Below, one piece after another: positions 18,482 to 27,648 of a stretch of 64,000 nucleotides of DNA. The first letter of the stretch is position 1, and every line of letters starts with the position of its first letter. The notes below the pieces were generated by a model. It was not told where the DNA came from. It saw nothing but the letters and a program-made list of their open reading frames with translations, and did no database searches. Source of the DNA: Lachnospiraceae bacterium XBB1006 (GTDB lineage: Bacteria; Bacillota; Clostridia; Lachnospirales; Lachnospiraceae). Made by a program: the position numbers and the translations under genes. The stretch is taken from assembly GCA_900115795.1 (NCBI GenBank), contig FOXT01000004.1, positions 186,001 through 250,000 on the forward strand, read 5' to 3'.

Positions 18482-19642
18482 CTATTCCTCTTCTACCGTT
18501 TCTTCCTGTGGATAATAAATGTAATTAAATCGTGCCACATCGCTGGCCTGATGACTGTCATTGACTACAATCACACTTAATACGTTGTTTCCTTTTAAAA
18601 TCTTAAACGGTCCGCGATATCTTGTTGCCGACTCATTTGGCGTAGAGCCATCCCATGTGTAATAAGCAACACAACCTGTCGGAACCGTGATTTCCACCTG
18701 TTTTTCCTCAGTATACGTTCCACTTGGCAAGGACACCACCGGTTTGTCTGGAACTGCCAATTTGATGTTATACTCCCCTTCCACGACTTCGCTGTAAATG
18801 CCATATTCATTAGTAGCAACCGCCTTTACGGTAGTAACCCCTTCATCCAGCTTAATTTCCTGCGTGTAGGCTAATCCATTTGATACCGGCGACTTTCCAT
18901 CTACCGTATAAAAAATCTGGCTTGTAGAATCCGTACTAATCTCAAGCATAATTCTTGTATCATAACTTCCCGGTTTCACCTTAAATTTTGGCGTTGATGG
19001 AACATAGCCCACAAACAAATCCAAAATCTTTTCATCGGTAACTCCCTGCTTAATTTTCTGCATAGAACTATAATCACGATTTGCACTGTACGCATCTACC
19101 AACCGCTTATAGGCTTCGTAATTTTCAGGATCTGCATCAATCACAGATAGAAGTGTATTGATCATTTCCTTTTCTTGTCCAAGTTCCTTCAGGATATCGG
19201 CACGTAAAAGCTTTGCATCCATATTTTCCTGGTCCAATGAAATTGCTTTGTCAATACATTTAAGCGCCTTTTCAAACATGCGATTATCGTAGTATTCCTG
19301 CGCCATATCCCGTTGAAAGGCAAAGGATTTTTCATTCTTTTGATTTGTTACAAACATCGAAATTCCAAAAACAATAGCGACCACACACACAATACCAAGC
19401 ACGATAAACAAAGCCTTTTTCTTTTTGTCCCAAGGCTGTTTCTTTTTTTCTTGTATAGGTTCTTTTATTCCTGTTTTTTTCGTCGGAGTTTGCTCCCGTT
19501 TCTCTTCGCTTTTGTTTCTAAAGCCGTTAGAAATATCATCATCCAACGCATTGTAATCCGGCACAATTTGAATCTCCGCACCACAGTTTGTGCAATATAC
19601 TTTTCCGTTTACAACGTCTGCACCACACTTTTTACATTTCAT
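18482..19642 (-). CDS. Zinc-ribbon, TPR and chitobiase-type repeat membrane protein
   Basis: A 386-residue protein of unknown function with a clear layout. An N-terminal zinc ribbon with two CxxC pairs (CKKC at 3-6, CTNC at 17-20) is followed by a Lys/Glu-rich linker, one transmembrane segment (about 80-100), TPR-like helices (about 110-200, including EKALKCIDKAISLDQEN), and two beta repeats like the CHB_HEX_C domain (SQIFYTVDGKSP and VAYYTWDGSTPNES). The zinc ribbon would be cytosolic and the TPR and beta repeats outside. It lies between ftsK (14 bp gap) and rlmH (3 bp gap). The repeats suggest binding to wall or extracellular polymer, but no catalytic domain is present. Confidence 0.8.
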   Translation of the reverse strand: MKCKKCGADVVNGKVYCTNCGAEIQIVPDYNALDDDISNGFRNKSEEKREQTPTKKTGIKEPIQEKKKQPWDKKKKALFIVLGIVCVVAIVFGISMFVTNQKNEKSFAFQRDMAQEYYDNRMFEKALKCIDKAISLDQENMDAKLLRADILKELGQEKEMINTLLSVIDADPENYEAYKRLVDAYSANRDYSSMQKIKQGVTDEKILDLFVGYVPSTPKFKVKPGSYDTRIMLEISTDSTSQIFYTVDGKSPVSNGLAYTQEIKLDEGVTTVKAVATNEYGIYSEVVEGEYNIKLAVPDKPVVSLPSGTYTEEKQVEITVPTGCVAYYTWDGSTPNESATRYRGPFKILKGNNVLSVIVVNDSHQASDVARFNYIYYPQEETVEEE

Positions 19643-19656
19643 AAATCTCTTTGCCT

Positions 19657-22113
19657 CTACTCTTCTTTCATCATTGCTTCAAATTCTTCTTTGGTAACCA
19701 AAATCTTGCGGGCTTTTGTTCCTTCCTCCGGTCCCACAACACCTGCTTCTTCCAATTGATCCATTATTCTTGCTGCTCGATTAAATCCAATCTTAAACAT
19801 TCTTTGAAGCATTCCTATGGATCCTCGTTCTTTCTCAACAATCAAGCGCCCGGCATCCACGAAATACACGTCGCGCCCATCGTCCGTTGCCGCACCGGGT
19901 GTTTGCACACCACTCTTTCCATTTAAGCTTATGGCGTTTACCTTTTCCTCTATCTCATTGGAAGCCTCATCAGATTGTGTAACACTCTGACAACGCTCTT
20001 TTAGGAATTCCACAACCGCCGCAACTTCTTCGTCTGAAACAAAGGCTCCTTGCACTCGCAACGGCTTCTGGTATCCCTGCGGATAGAATAACATATCGCC
20101 TTTTCCAAGCAGCTTCTCCGCACCGTTCATATCTAAAATAGTACGAGAGTCCACACCACTGGATACTGCAAACGCTACACGGGACGGCATGTTGGCCTTA
20201 ATCAAACCGGTAATAACATTAACCGATGGTCTTTGTGTTGCCAAAATCAAATGAATTCCCGCTGCACGTGCTAACTGAGCCAGTCGACAAATTGCATCTT
20301 CTACATCCCCGGGGGCAACCATCATCAAATCTGCAAGCTCATCCACGATAATAACAATTTGTGGCATCTTCGCAAGCTTGGTATCCGGATGTTCCCGATT
20401 ATAACTCTCCACATGTGCGTTGTATCCCTTTAAATCACGCACATTGCTTTCCGCAAACTTCTGATAACGATCCGTCATCTCCACAACCGCCCAGTTCAAT
20501 GCACCGGCCGCCTTCTTTGGATCTGTTACCACCGGAATCAAAAGATGCGGAATACCATTGTAAACACTTAGTTCCACCACCTTCGGGTCAATCATAATAA
20601 GTTTCACTTCGTCTGGCCTTGCCTTGTATAGAATACTCATAACAATGGTATTGATACAAACTGATTTACCGGAACCAGTGGCACCGGCTATCAAAACGTG
20701 GGGCATCTTTCCAATGTCAGAAACAATGACTTGCCCACCAATGTCTTTACCTGCAGAAAAGGGCATCTTCGTCTTTGCCTTCTGAAATTCCTGCGACTCT
20801 AACAATTCCCTTAACATAACCGTTACATTTTCTTTGTTTGGAACTTCAATTCCCACGGCGGCTTTTCCGGGAATTGGCGCTTCTATACGAATATCTGCAG
20901 CTGCCAGATTCAGTTTGATATCATCAGCCAATCCCACAATTTTACTCACCTTCACACCTTGCTCCGGTTGAAGTTCAAAGCGTGTAACACTCGGTCCACA
21001 ACTTACATTTGTAACTGTAACATTGACACCAAAATTACTTAGTGTCTGTTCCAGCTGCAATGCCGTATTTCTAAGCGATTCTTTACTATCTCCTTTTTTC
21101 TTAGGATCTCCTGCTTTCAATAGCGATAATGGTGGAAACTCATAATCATCCTTTCCTTCTCCTGTAGAAATAGTAATCGCAGGCTCTGTTTTCTCCGGTT
21201 CTTTCTTCTTTGGTTCTTCCTTTACAATCTCCGGCACTTTTTCCTTTACGCGTTTCGTTTTTTGCGGTTGGCGCGCCGGTTCAACCACAGACTCTGTGAT
21301 TGGTTCCGAATCCATGGTATGAATTTCCAGTGGCTTTTCCGCAATCGAATCCGAATGAACCTCTGTCATTTCATCACTGTGGCTTTCTTCCGGGGTCACT
21401 AGCGTATCAAATGCAACACCACTAACCACTTTATTTCTTCGAAGTTTCGCATTTTCTTCTTCCTCTTCCAACGCTTTTGCCGCTAATCGTGCTTGCCGTT
21501 TCTGCCTGTGCATTTCTTTCGATTCTTCAAAACGAGCAGAAGTACGTTTTCCCTCTTCCCGCATGGCTCTTCCTTGCTTACGAAGGATTGCATACAATGA
21601 TCGTTCCGTCAAAAATACTGCACATATAGCAATTCCCACAACATCTACCAAATAGGCACCCACAAGTCCCACATTTGGAACAAGGGCCTTTGCGTATCCG
21701 GTTCCAATTGCACCACCGCCACTACGACTTGTAAAACCAATATCAAAAGCTTCTTTTACAGTTGGAACATCACTTCCATCTGCTACAAGCGCAACAAATC
21801 CACACAAAAGGACGAATCCAATTACTGCACACAACATTTTTGCCAATGCTACCAAATCTTTCCTGTTGGCCACACAAAAAATACAACCAATAAAGAAAAA
21901 GACCGGGAACAAATATGCCATATAGCCAAATATTCCAAAGCCTATCTGGCTCATGATTTTTCCAACTCTTCCACCTATTCCGAAGTTACTTATAAATAAA
22001 AAAACAGAGAAACCAAGTAGCAAAATCAAACCAATTTCAACTTCAAGTGGTAGCTCTTCCCGATTCTGATTCTGCTTTGTTTTCTTCGTCTTTGTCTTTC
22101 TCTTTGCTGACAT
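19657..22113 (-). CDS. ftsK: DNA translocase FtsK/SpoIIIE
   Basis: An 818-residue septal DNA pump. It has four or five N-terminal membrane segments (about residues 25-170), a charged linker rich in Glu, Lys and Pro (about 185-330), then the alpha/beta motor with Walker [15 protein letters not shown] and Walker [14 protein letters not shown], and a C-terminal winged-helix gamma domain ending around [16 protein letters not shown]. The start is the ATG at 22113 after GGAGGAAGC. An extension of 7 codons upstream has no ribosome site. A perfect 11-bp inverted repeat lies just ahead of this site. It is the first gene of the run continuing through rlmH, phoH and ybeY. Confidence 0.95.
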   Translation of the reverse strand: MSAKRKTKTKKTKQNQNREELPLEVEIGLILLLGFSVFLFISNFGIGGRVGKIMSQIGFGIFGYMAYLFPVFFFIGCIFCVANRKDLVALAKMLCAVIGFVLLCGFVALVADGSDVPTVKEAFDIGFTSRSGGGAIGTGYAKALVPNVGLVGAYLVDVVGIAICAVFLTERSLYAILRKQGRAMREEGKRTSARFEESKEMHRQKRQARLAAKALEEEEENAKLRRNKVVSGVAFDTLVTPEESHSDEMTEVHSDSIAEKPLEIHTMDSEPITESVVEPARQPQKTKRVKEKVPEIVKEEPKKKEPEKTEPAITISTGEGKDDYEFPPLSLLKAGDPKKKGDSKESLRNTALQLEQTLSNFGVNVTVTNVSCGPSVTRFELQPEQGVKVSKIVGLADDIKLNLAAADIRIEAPIPGKAAVGIEVPNKENVTVMLRELLESQEFQKAKTKMPFSAGKDIGGQVIVSDIGKMPHVLIAGATGSGKSVCINTIVMSILYKARPDEVKLIMIDPKVVELSVYNGIPHLLIPVVTDPKKAAGALNWAVVEMTDRYQKFAESNVRDLKGYNAHVESYNREHPDTKLAKMPQIVIIVDELADLMMVAPGDVEDAICRLAQLARAAGIHLILATQRPSVNVITGLIKANMPSRVAFAVSSGVDSRTILDMNGAEKLLGKGDMLFYPQGYQKPLRVQGAFVSDEEVAAVVEFLKERCQSVTQSDEASNEIEEKVNAISLNGKSGVQTPGAATDDGRDVYFVDAGRLIVEKERGSIGMLQRMFKIGFNRAARIMDQLEEAGVVGPEEGTKARKILVTKEEFEAMMKEE

Positions 22114-22127
22114 GCTTCCTCCAAAAC

Positions 22128-22160
22128 GCCTCACATACTTCTCCTTTCCGTATGTGAGGC
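22128..22160 (-). terminator. Inverted repeat between glgA and ftsK, probable weak terminator
   Basis: A perfect 11-bp stem (GCCTCACATAC at 22128-22138 and its complement at 22150-22160) with an 11-nt loop, followed on the minus strand by GTTTTGG. It lies 10 bp after the glgA stop and about 5 nt before the ftsK Shine-Dalgarno sequence. The U-run is short, so termination may be partial. Confidence 0.55.
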
Positions 22161-22170
22161 ATAGATTCTG

Positions 22171-23631
22171 TTATTCAAAGGTTTCCCCTAACAGATAATT
22201 ATAAATATTCTCATATTCTTCACGCGAATGCTTCCAAGAATGATCCTCAGCCATCGCCCGTTCAATCATCTTATTCCAGCACCGTTTCTTCTCAAAGAAT
22301 ATCTTCTTTGCGTAATTAATGGTATATAGCATATCATCTGCATTATAATTTGCAAATGAAAAGCCCACACCCGTCTGCTCGTAAATATTAAATGGTTGTA
22401 CCGTTTCTTTCAACCCACCGGTTTCACGCACAATCGGTATCGTTCCATAACGGAGCGCTATCAACTGTGACAAACCACACGGTTCAAACGCGGACGGCAT
22501 CAAATATGCATCACAACCGGCATATATTTCATGTGCCATATGATCATCATAGCCGATAATCGCCGCAACCTTTTCGGGAAATCGTCCGCTATATCCCCGG
22601 AACATTTCTTCATACTGGTATTCGCCTGTACCCAAAACCACAAATTGCGTATTCGTATCAATAATCCCTTCAAAGGCATAGCGAATCAAATCCAATCCCT
22701 TTTGACTGGTAAGACGTGATACAATCCCAATTAAAAATTTATGCTTATCTTTAGTAAGTCCCAGTTTCTTCTGTAGAGCCAATTTATTTATCACTTTTTT
22801 CGTACGGAAAGAATCAATGGAATAATTCTTTGCAATATGCTCATCCGTTTCCGGGTTAAACACCTTGTAATCAATCCCGTTCACAATACCGAGCATATCC
22901 ATACGACGGGCATAAAGCAATCCGTCTAGCTGCTCACCGTAATATGGCGTCTGAATCTCATAAGAATAATTCCGGCTTACGGTTGTTATGTAATCCGCGT
23001 AGGTAAGTCCGCCTTTTAACATATTACCATCTTTATAAAGCCCCATCTTATCGGAGGTAAACAAATTCTCCTCAAATCCGGTAACACTCATCAAATACTC
23101 TTTTGACCATATTCCCTGAAAACGCAGGTTATGAATCGTCATAATCGTTTTTATTCCCTGATAGTAGCTGCTTCCTGCAAACTCCGTTTTTAAATAAACC
23201 GGAATCAAACCAGTCTGCCAATCATGGCAATGAATCAAATCCGGACGGAATCCAATCAGTGGTAAGACAGACAGAACCGCCTTATCAAAATACGCAAAGC
23301 GCTTAATATCAAAATAAAAATCACTATAGATATAATCTTGAAAAAAGAACTCCCGATTATCTATAAAATAGAATCGAATCCCCTCATATACATAGGTAAA
23401 TACACCAACATAGCGATTCTGATTATTTGAGCCACATCCAATATAAAATTGTCCAATATACTCAAAATCATCCGTATACTTTTTTGGAATCAAACTATAA
23501 TAGGGCATAATTACCCGCACATCCCAATAGCGTTTATCAAACTCTTTTGGAAGTGCACCGACCACATCAGCTAATCCTCCGGTTTTTATAAAAGGAACAC
23601 ATTCTGACGTTGCTAATAAAACATTCTTCAT
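22171..23631 (-). CDS. glgA: Glycogen synthase GlgA (ADP-glucose type)
   Basis: A 486-residue GT5 glycosyltransferase that extends alpha-1,4-glucan from ADP-glucose. The N-terminal SECVPFIKTGGLADVVG carries the KTGGL substrate loop (residues 16-20). The C-terminal half has GIVSRLTSQKGLDLI and the EPCGLSQLIALRYGTIPIVR block with the conserved Glu of the nucleotide-sugar site. Length is normal. No other glycogen gene (glgB, glgC, glgD, glgP) is in the window, so it is separated from a typical glg operon. It follows yebC with a 56-bp gap. Confidence 0.95.
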   Translation of the reverse strand: MKNVLLATSECVPFIKTGGLADVVGALPKEFDKRYWDVRVIMPYYSLIPKKYTDDFEYIGQFYIGCGSNNQNRYVGVFTYVYEGIRFYFIDNREFFFQDYIYSDFYFDIKRFAYFDKAVLSVLPLIGFRPDLIHCHDWQTGLIPVYLKTEFAGSSYYQGIKTIMTIHNLRFQGIWSKEYLMSVTGFEENLFTSDKMGLYKDGNMLKGGLTYADYITTVSRNYSYEIQTPYYGEQLDGLLYARRMDMLGIVNGIDYKVFNPETDEHIAKNYSIDSFRTKKVINKLALQKKLGLTKDKHKFLIGIVSRLTSQKGLDLIRYAFEGIIDTNTQFVVLGTGEYQYEEMFRGYSGRFPEKVAAIIGYDDHMAHEIYAGCDAYLMPSAFEPCGLSQLIALRYGTIPIVRETGGLKETVQPFNIYEQTGVGFSFANYNADDMLYTINYAKKIFFEKKRCWNKMIERAMAEDHSWKHSREEYENIYNYLLGETFE

Positions 23632-23687
23632 AAAAACATCCTTTTCATGATTTTCTTACTGCAAGTCGGTTCACTCTCGCAGTCACC

Positions 23688-24416
23688 TTATTCTTCCCAG
23701 TTGTGATATACCATCTGTACATCATCATCCTCATCAAGCAAATCCAACGTTCTCTGGATACACTTAATATCTTCTTCATCTGTTAGTGTAACATAAGTTT
23801 GTGGAATCATTGTTACTTCCGCATCAGCCATAACAATATTTTCTTTTTCCAGTGCCTCTCTTACAACACTAAAGTCTTCCGGAGATGTAAGAATTTCAAA
23901 GCTATCTTCTTCCTCTGAAAAATCTTCTGCACCTGCATCCAATGCAATCATCATCAAATCATCTGCTTCAAGACTGCAATCTTCCTTCGCCACAATGATC
24001 TGTCCTTTCTTATCAAACATGTAAGAAACGCATCCCTGTGTACCTACATTTCCATGCCCCTTTGTAAATGCACTGCGCACATTCGCTGCTGTACGATTCT
24101 TGTTATCAGTCAATGCATCTACAATAATAGCCGTACCATTTGGACCATAACCTTCATATGTAACCGACTCATAATTTACACTGTTCGCATCTCCGGCTGC
24201 CTTCTTAATTCCACGCTCAATGGTATCGTTTGGCATATTGTTTGCTTTAGCCTTCGCAATTACATCACGCAATTTGCTATTGTTTGCCGGATCACTTCCG
24301 CCCTCTTTCACTGCAACTGCAATTTCTCTACCAATTACGGTAAAAATCTTTCCTTTTGCCGCATCATTTTTTTCCTTTTTATGTTTGATATTGGCAAATT
24401 TCGAATGTCCTGACAT
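23688..24416 (-). CDS. yebC: YebC/PmpR family protein (TACO1-like)
   Basis: A 242-residue protein beginning [20 protein letters not shown], the unmistakable YebC/TACO1 start. [19 protein letters not shown] (about residues 84-102) and a C-terminal acidic region complete the family pattern. Members have been described as DNA-binding regulators (PmpR) and more recently as ribosome-associated factors easing translation of proline stretches; the sequence does not distinguish these. It lies 20 bp downstream of the CNNM-family gene. Confidence 0.93.
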   Translation of the reverse strand: MSGHSKFANIKHKKEKNDAAKGKIFTVIGREIAVAVKEGGSDPANNSKLRDVIAKAKANNMPNDTIERGIKKAAGDANSVNYESVTYEGYGPNGTAIIVDALTDNKNRTAANVRSAFTKGHGNVGTQGCVSYMFDKKGQIIVAKEDCSLEADDLMMIALDAGAEDFSEEEDSFEILTSPEDFSVVREALEKENIVMADAEVTMIPQTYVTLTDEEDIKCIQRTLDLLDEDDDVQMVYHNWEE

Positions 24417-24436
24417 ATCTCTCTAAACCTCTTTCC

Positions 24437-25786
24437 TTATATTTCCTTATTCGGCTTTTCCTCGTTTTCATCTGTTATATCCAACTTAATGACACGAACA
24501 GCCTGTATGATTTTATTTTCAACAGAAAGCACTTCAAACAAGTACCCCTCTGCTGTCAGCTTAATCTTCTCTTCTTCGGAAGGTATCCTGTCAATGAGTG
24601 AAATCAAATATCCGTTTACGGTATCGTAATCATCTACCGGCAAATCGATATCCAATACCTCCGCCACCTCATCAAGCGGTGCCATACCACTAATGTGGAA
24701 GGATCCATCCTCCATACAAACAATATCCGGCTCTTCCTCATCGTATTCATCTAAGATATTTCCAACAATCTCCTCTAAGATGTCTTCCATTGTAACAAGG
24801 CCGGATGTTTGACCATATTCGTCCACAACAATGGCCATATGGTTCTTTTCTTCTTGCATACTATGAAATAAATCATTAATGTTGCGTGTTTCAGGAATAA
24901 AAGAAACCTCACGAATCAACCCGTCAATGTCGCAAATTCGAGTCTGAAGCAATTCCTTATCCTTCATGCGCTCCATGCAATCACGTATATGTATAACGCC
25001 AAGAATATTATCCGTATCTTCCATGTAGACCGGAAATCTCGAAATACTATTCTCCAGCATAATGTTTAATGCCTCTTCAAAAGTTGATTCTCCATTAATC
25101 AGAATCATATTCTTTCGATGCGTCATAATATCTTGTGCATCCTTATTGGTAAACTCAAAAATATTATGAATCATCTCCGCTTCGCTGCTTTCAATCAAGC
25201 CCTGCTCATGTCCTTCATTCACCATGGAAATAATCTCATCCTCAGAAACCTCATCCAGGTTCTTAGACGGATCCACGCCAAATAAACGAGCTACCATTCC
25301 CGCCACAAACGTTATCACAATACGAAGTGGGGAAACAATGGTTATAAACAATGCACACAGGCTCACCAAGCGGTACGCTGCTTTCTCCTCCCGCGCTCCA
25401 CCTATCCTTACAGCTGCATAGCCCACTGTCAACAGTAGAATATACCCCACCATTGAAACCAAAAATACCATTACATAATAACGGTAATCTCCAAATAAAC
25501 TTCCCTCTACGTCAAGAAAACTCTTAGCAATAATCGGCACGCAATACGCACCTGTAATCAAATAACAAAGTCCCGTTATCAAATGCAGCGAACTCGTCAC
25601 AAGCGACATTCGATTCAAATAACTCTTCACCGCTACCGCTTTCTTATTTCCATCCTCTACTGCATCTTCCACTTCTGTCTCATTAAGATTGTCCAGCGCA
25701 CTGTAAAATGCAATCATAATCGCATTCAAAATCAATACGCACAAAAATACAATCACACTTATAAGGGGACTCCCGCCACTCTCCAT
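24437..25786 (-). CDS. CNNM/HlyC-CorC family transporter with CBS pair
   Basis: A 449-residue membrane protein with the CNNM architecture: DUF21 membrane region (about residues 1-165, four hydrophobic segments), an acidic helical linker (SEDEIISMVNEGHEQGLIE), two CBS domains (about 205-335, including ENSISRFPVYMEDTDNILGV and MAIVVDEYGQTSGLVTMEDI), and a C-terminal CorC_HlyC domain (about 350-430). Family members export or sense magnesium; older databases call them hemolysins. The sequence supports a Mg-transport-type role and nothing hemolytic. It starts 85 bp after the mazF stop. Confidence 0.9.
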   Translation of the reverse strand: MESGGSPLISVIVFLCVLILNAIMIAFYSALDNLNETEVEDAVEDGNKKAVAVKSYLNRMSLVTSSLHLITGLCYLITGAYCVPIIAKSFLDVEGSLFGDYRYYVMVFLVSMVGYILLLTVGYAAVRIGGAREEKAAYRLVSLCALFITIVSPLRIVITFVAGMVARLFGVDPSKNLDEVSEDEIISMVNEGHEQGLIESSEAEMIHNIFEFTNKDAQDIMTHRKNMILINGESTFEEALNIMLENSISRFPVYMEDTDNILGVIHIRDCMERMKDKELLQTRICDIDGLIREVSFIPETRNINDLFHSMQEEKNHMAIVVDEYGQTSGLVTMEDILEEIVGNILDEYDEEEPDIVCMEDGSFHISGMAPLDEVAEVLDIDLPVDDYDTVNGYLISLIDRIPSEEEKIKLTAEGYLFEVLSVENKIIQAVRVIKLDITDENEEKPNKEI

Positions 25787-25871
25787 AGTAACTAAAAAAC
25801 TTCCTTTCTTTCCTATATTTGGTCATAAGACCTCTTGAAATATAACATATTCCTACTACCATCGTCAAGAT

Positions 25872-26219
25872 TTATGTAGGGATATCCAGACTAATTCGCA
25901 AAGCTTTATCCACTTCCTTCAGAATTGGCGCATCCAAATGGCACACTTTATCCTTAAGCCTGGTTTTATCAATTGTACGAACTTGTTCAAGTAAAATCAC
26001 AGAATCACGTTCCATATCATAGTCCAAACAACTTAACTCCACATGCGTTGGTAATTTTGCCTTTTTCACCTTGGAAGTAACCGCTGCACATATCACCGTC
26101 GGACTGTGTCGATTTCCTACATTGTTTTGTAATATTAAAACCGGCCGTATTCCACCTTGCTCGGAGCCTACAACCGGTCTTAGATCGGCATAAAATATAT
26201 CGCCTCGTTTCACTGTCAT
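25872..26219 (-). CDS. mazF: MazF/PemK family endoribonuclease toxin (no antitoxin gene seen)
   Basis: A 115-residue MazF-type mRNA interferase. MTVKRGDIFYADLRPVVGSEQGGIRPVLILQN contains the conserved RGDI(F/Y) strand and the GSEQGG-RPV substrate loop with the catalytic arginine; the TVICAAVTSK strand and the C-terminal EQVRTIDKTRL block are also canonical. Chromosomal MazF (EndoA) of Firmicutes cuts single-stranded mRNA at short motifs. Usually a small MazE antitoxin lies immediately upstream. Here the 100 bp upstream (26220-26319) has no such frame and the next gene encodes a 214-residue coiled-coil protein. Confidence 0.92.
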   Translation of the reverse strand: MTVKRGDIFYADLRPVVGSEQGGIRPVLILQNNVGNRHSPTVICAAVTSKVKKAKLPTHVELSCLDYDMERDSVILLEQVRTIDKTRLKDKVCHLDAPILKEVDKALRISLDIPT

Positions 26220-26319
26220 GTTTCATTCCCCCGTTTTGAATTATATTCTAACGGAAGTATTACCACAACCATACAAAACTATACATTTTTCCAGGTGTTT
26301 GCATCGTCATCAACAGGTT

Positions 26320-26964
26320 CTAGGAATCTAAAACTTCGCCATCCTCCTCGTACTTTAAATCAAAAACATCAATCGCCTTTGGTCCGAGTACATCATGCAT
26401 ATAGGAATAAATCTCTTCATTTTTCATCTCATCCGTCTGTTTGATAATAATGTTTTTCTTCAATTCAATACGAATGCGCTTAATCCATGTGCCGATTTCT
26501 TCAATCTCCACTGCATTCTGACGAAGCTTCTTATAGCAAACATCCATACTATGTATCATGAGCTGTCTGTTGGCCTCTTCAAGTTCCCTCGGAAGATCAA
26601 GCAGCCGATCATTTGCCTCATCCATCTTTTCATTTACTTCGTCAATAAGTCGTTTATTCTCAGTCATCTTCTTCTGACGCAAAGCTTCATCCTGCGATGT
26701 TCCATCATCCATGTTATCGACAATATTATTCATCAGATTCTGTTTTAATTTCTTTAAATCTTTCAAATCAGTCGTGAGCTTTCCTTGTAATTTCAATAAC
26801 TCATTCTCTTTGGACTCCCACTCTTTAATAGCTTTCGATTTTTCAACACCAACAAATAGATGATGCCACTTCTCATCCAATACAAGTAAAGGCACTTTTA
26901 CATCTTCAAGTGCCTTTATAAACTCGCCATTATCAATCTTACTCTTCTTCTGATTATTATTCAT
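26320..26964 (-). CDS. Coiled-coil protein of unknown function downstream of rex
   Basis: A 214-residue, highly charged protein with no signal peptide or membrane segment. Residues about 45-125 (from ELLKLQGKLTTDLKDLKKLK through RELEEANRQL) are predicted coiled coil from their heptad-like Leu/Ile spacing. The C-terminal part (KRIRIELKKNIIIKQTDEM, EEIYSYMHDVLG) is a mixed alpha/beta region with an acidic end. I do not recognise a named family. It starts 5 nt after the rex stop with AAGGA as ribosome site, so it is almost certainly in the rex operon. It precedes mazF by 100 bp, but nothing in it resembles a MazE DNA-binding domain. Confidence 0.7.
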   Translation of the reverse strand: MNNNQKKSKIDNGEFIKALEDVKVPLLVLDEKWHHLFVGVEKSKAIKEWESKENELLKLQGKLTTDLKDLKKLKQNLMNNIVDNMDDGTSQDEALRQKKMTENKRLIDEVNEKMDEANDRLLDLPRELEEANRQLMIHSMDVCYKKLRQNAVEIEEIGTWIKRIRIELKKNIIIKQTDEMKNEEIYSYMHDVLGPKAIDVFDLKYEEDGEVLDS

Positions 26965-26969
26965 ATTCC

Positions 26970-27605
26970 TTATTTATCTGCTTGATTCTGAATCATATTT
27001 AAGGTTAATCTCATCAAGCTATCCGAAAGATGTACATTCTGAACAACAACATCCTCTGGTACATCCAGGTCTACATTTGCAAAATTCCACAACGCTTTCA
27101 CGCCTAACTGAATTACGTGGTCAGCAACTTCCTGAACCGCTTCCTTTGGAATCGTTAAGGCAACAATATCCACTTTGTTATTCTTAACAAAATCATCCAA
27201 CTCAGCTACATCCATAATTGGCGCACCATTTACCACCTGTCCCTGAATTTCCGGATTCATATCAAAAATACCTTTTACATAAAATCCATGTTTATTAAAG
27301 GTTGTATGGCTGGCAAGTGCATGTCCCAAATTACCGCCACCAATAATAACCAAATTATGTGTCTGGTCCAATCCGAGAATCTTACCAATCTCATCATGTA
27401 AATACTGAACATTGTAACCATAACCCTGCTGACCAAATCCTCCAAAATTATTCAAATCCTGTCTGATCTGAGACGCTGTTACGTTCATAATTTCGCTTAA
27501 TTCTGCCGAAGATATTCTTTCTGTTCCTTTTTCTAATAATTCACTCAAATATCTATAGTATCTAGGCATTCTTTTAATCACAACTTGTGATATCTTTTTT
27601 TTCAT
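26970..27605 (-). CDS. rex: Redox-sensing transcriptional repressor Rex
   Basis: A 211-residue repressor that senses the NADH/NAD+ ratio and controls fermentation and energy genes. An N-terminal winged helix (about residues 1-78, with RISSAELSEIMNVTASQIRQDL and FGGFGQQGYGYNV) is followed by a Rossmann NAD(H)-binding domain with IIGGGNLGHALASH (about 86-99) and a C-terminal swapped helix. The ATG at 27605 has AGGAGG upstream. It sits after an ABC-F gene, as ydiF is near rex in Bacillus. Codons 5-9 contain a TCACAA-G-TTGTGA palindrome, whose half-sites face the wrong way for a Rex operator. Confidence 0.95.
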   Translation of the reverse strand: MKKKISQVVIKRMPRYYRYLSELLEKGTERISSAELSEIMNVTASQIRQDLNNFGGFGQQGYGYNVQYLHDEIGKILGLDQTHNLVIIGGGNLGHALASHTTFNKHGFYVKGIFDMNPEIQGQVVNGAPIMDVAELDDFVKNNKVDIVALTIPKEAVQEVADHVIQLGVKALWNFANVDLDVPEDVVVQNVHLSDSLMRLTLNMIQNQADK

Positions 27606-27648
27606 GAAAAAAATCCTCCTTATATTTTACTTGCATATTATAATTCAA

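Noticed and set aside
27578-27592. TCACAA-G-TTGTGA palindrome at the start of rex as a Rex operator
   Set aside because: It is inside the coding sequence and has the half-sites in the wrong orientation (Rex boxes are TTGTGA-N6-TCACAA). It follows from codons for Ile-Ser-Gln-Val-Val-Ile.
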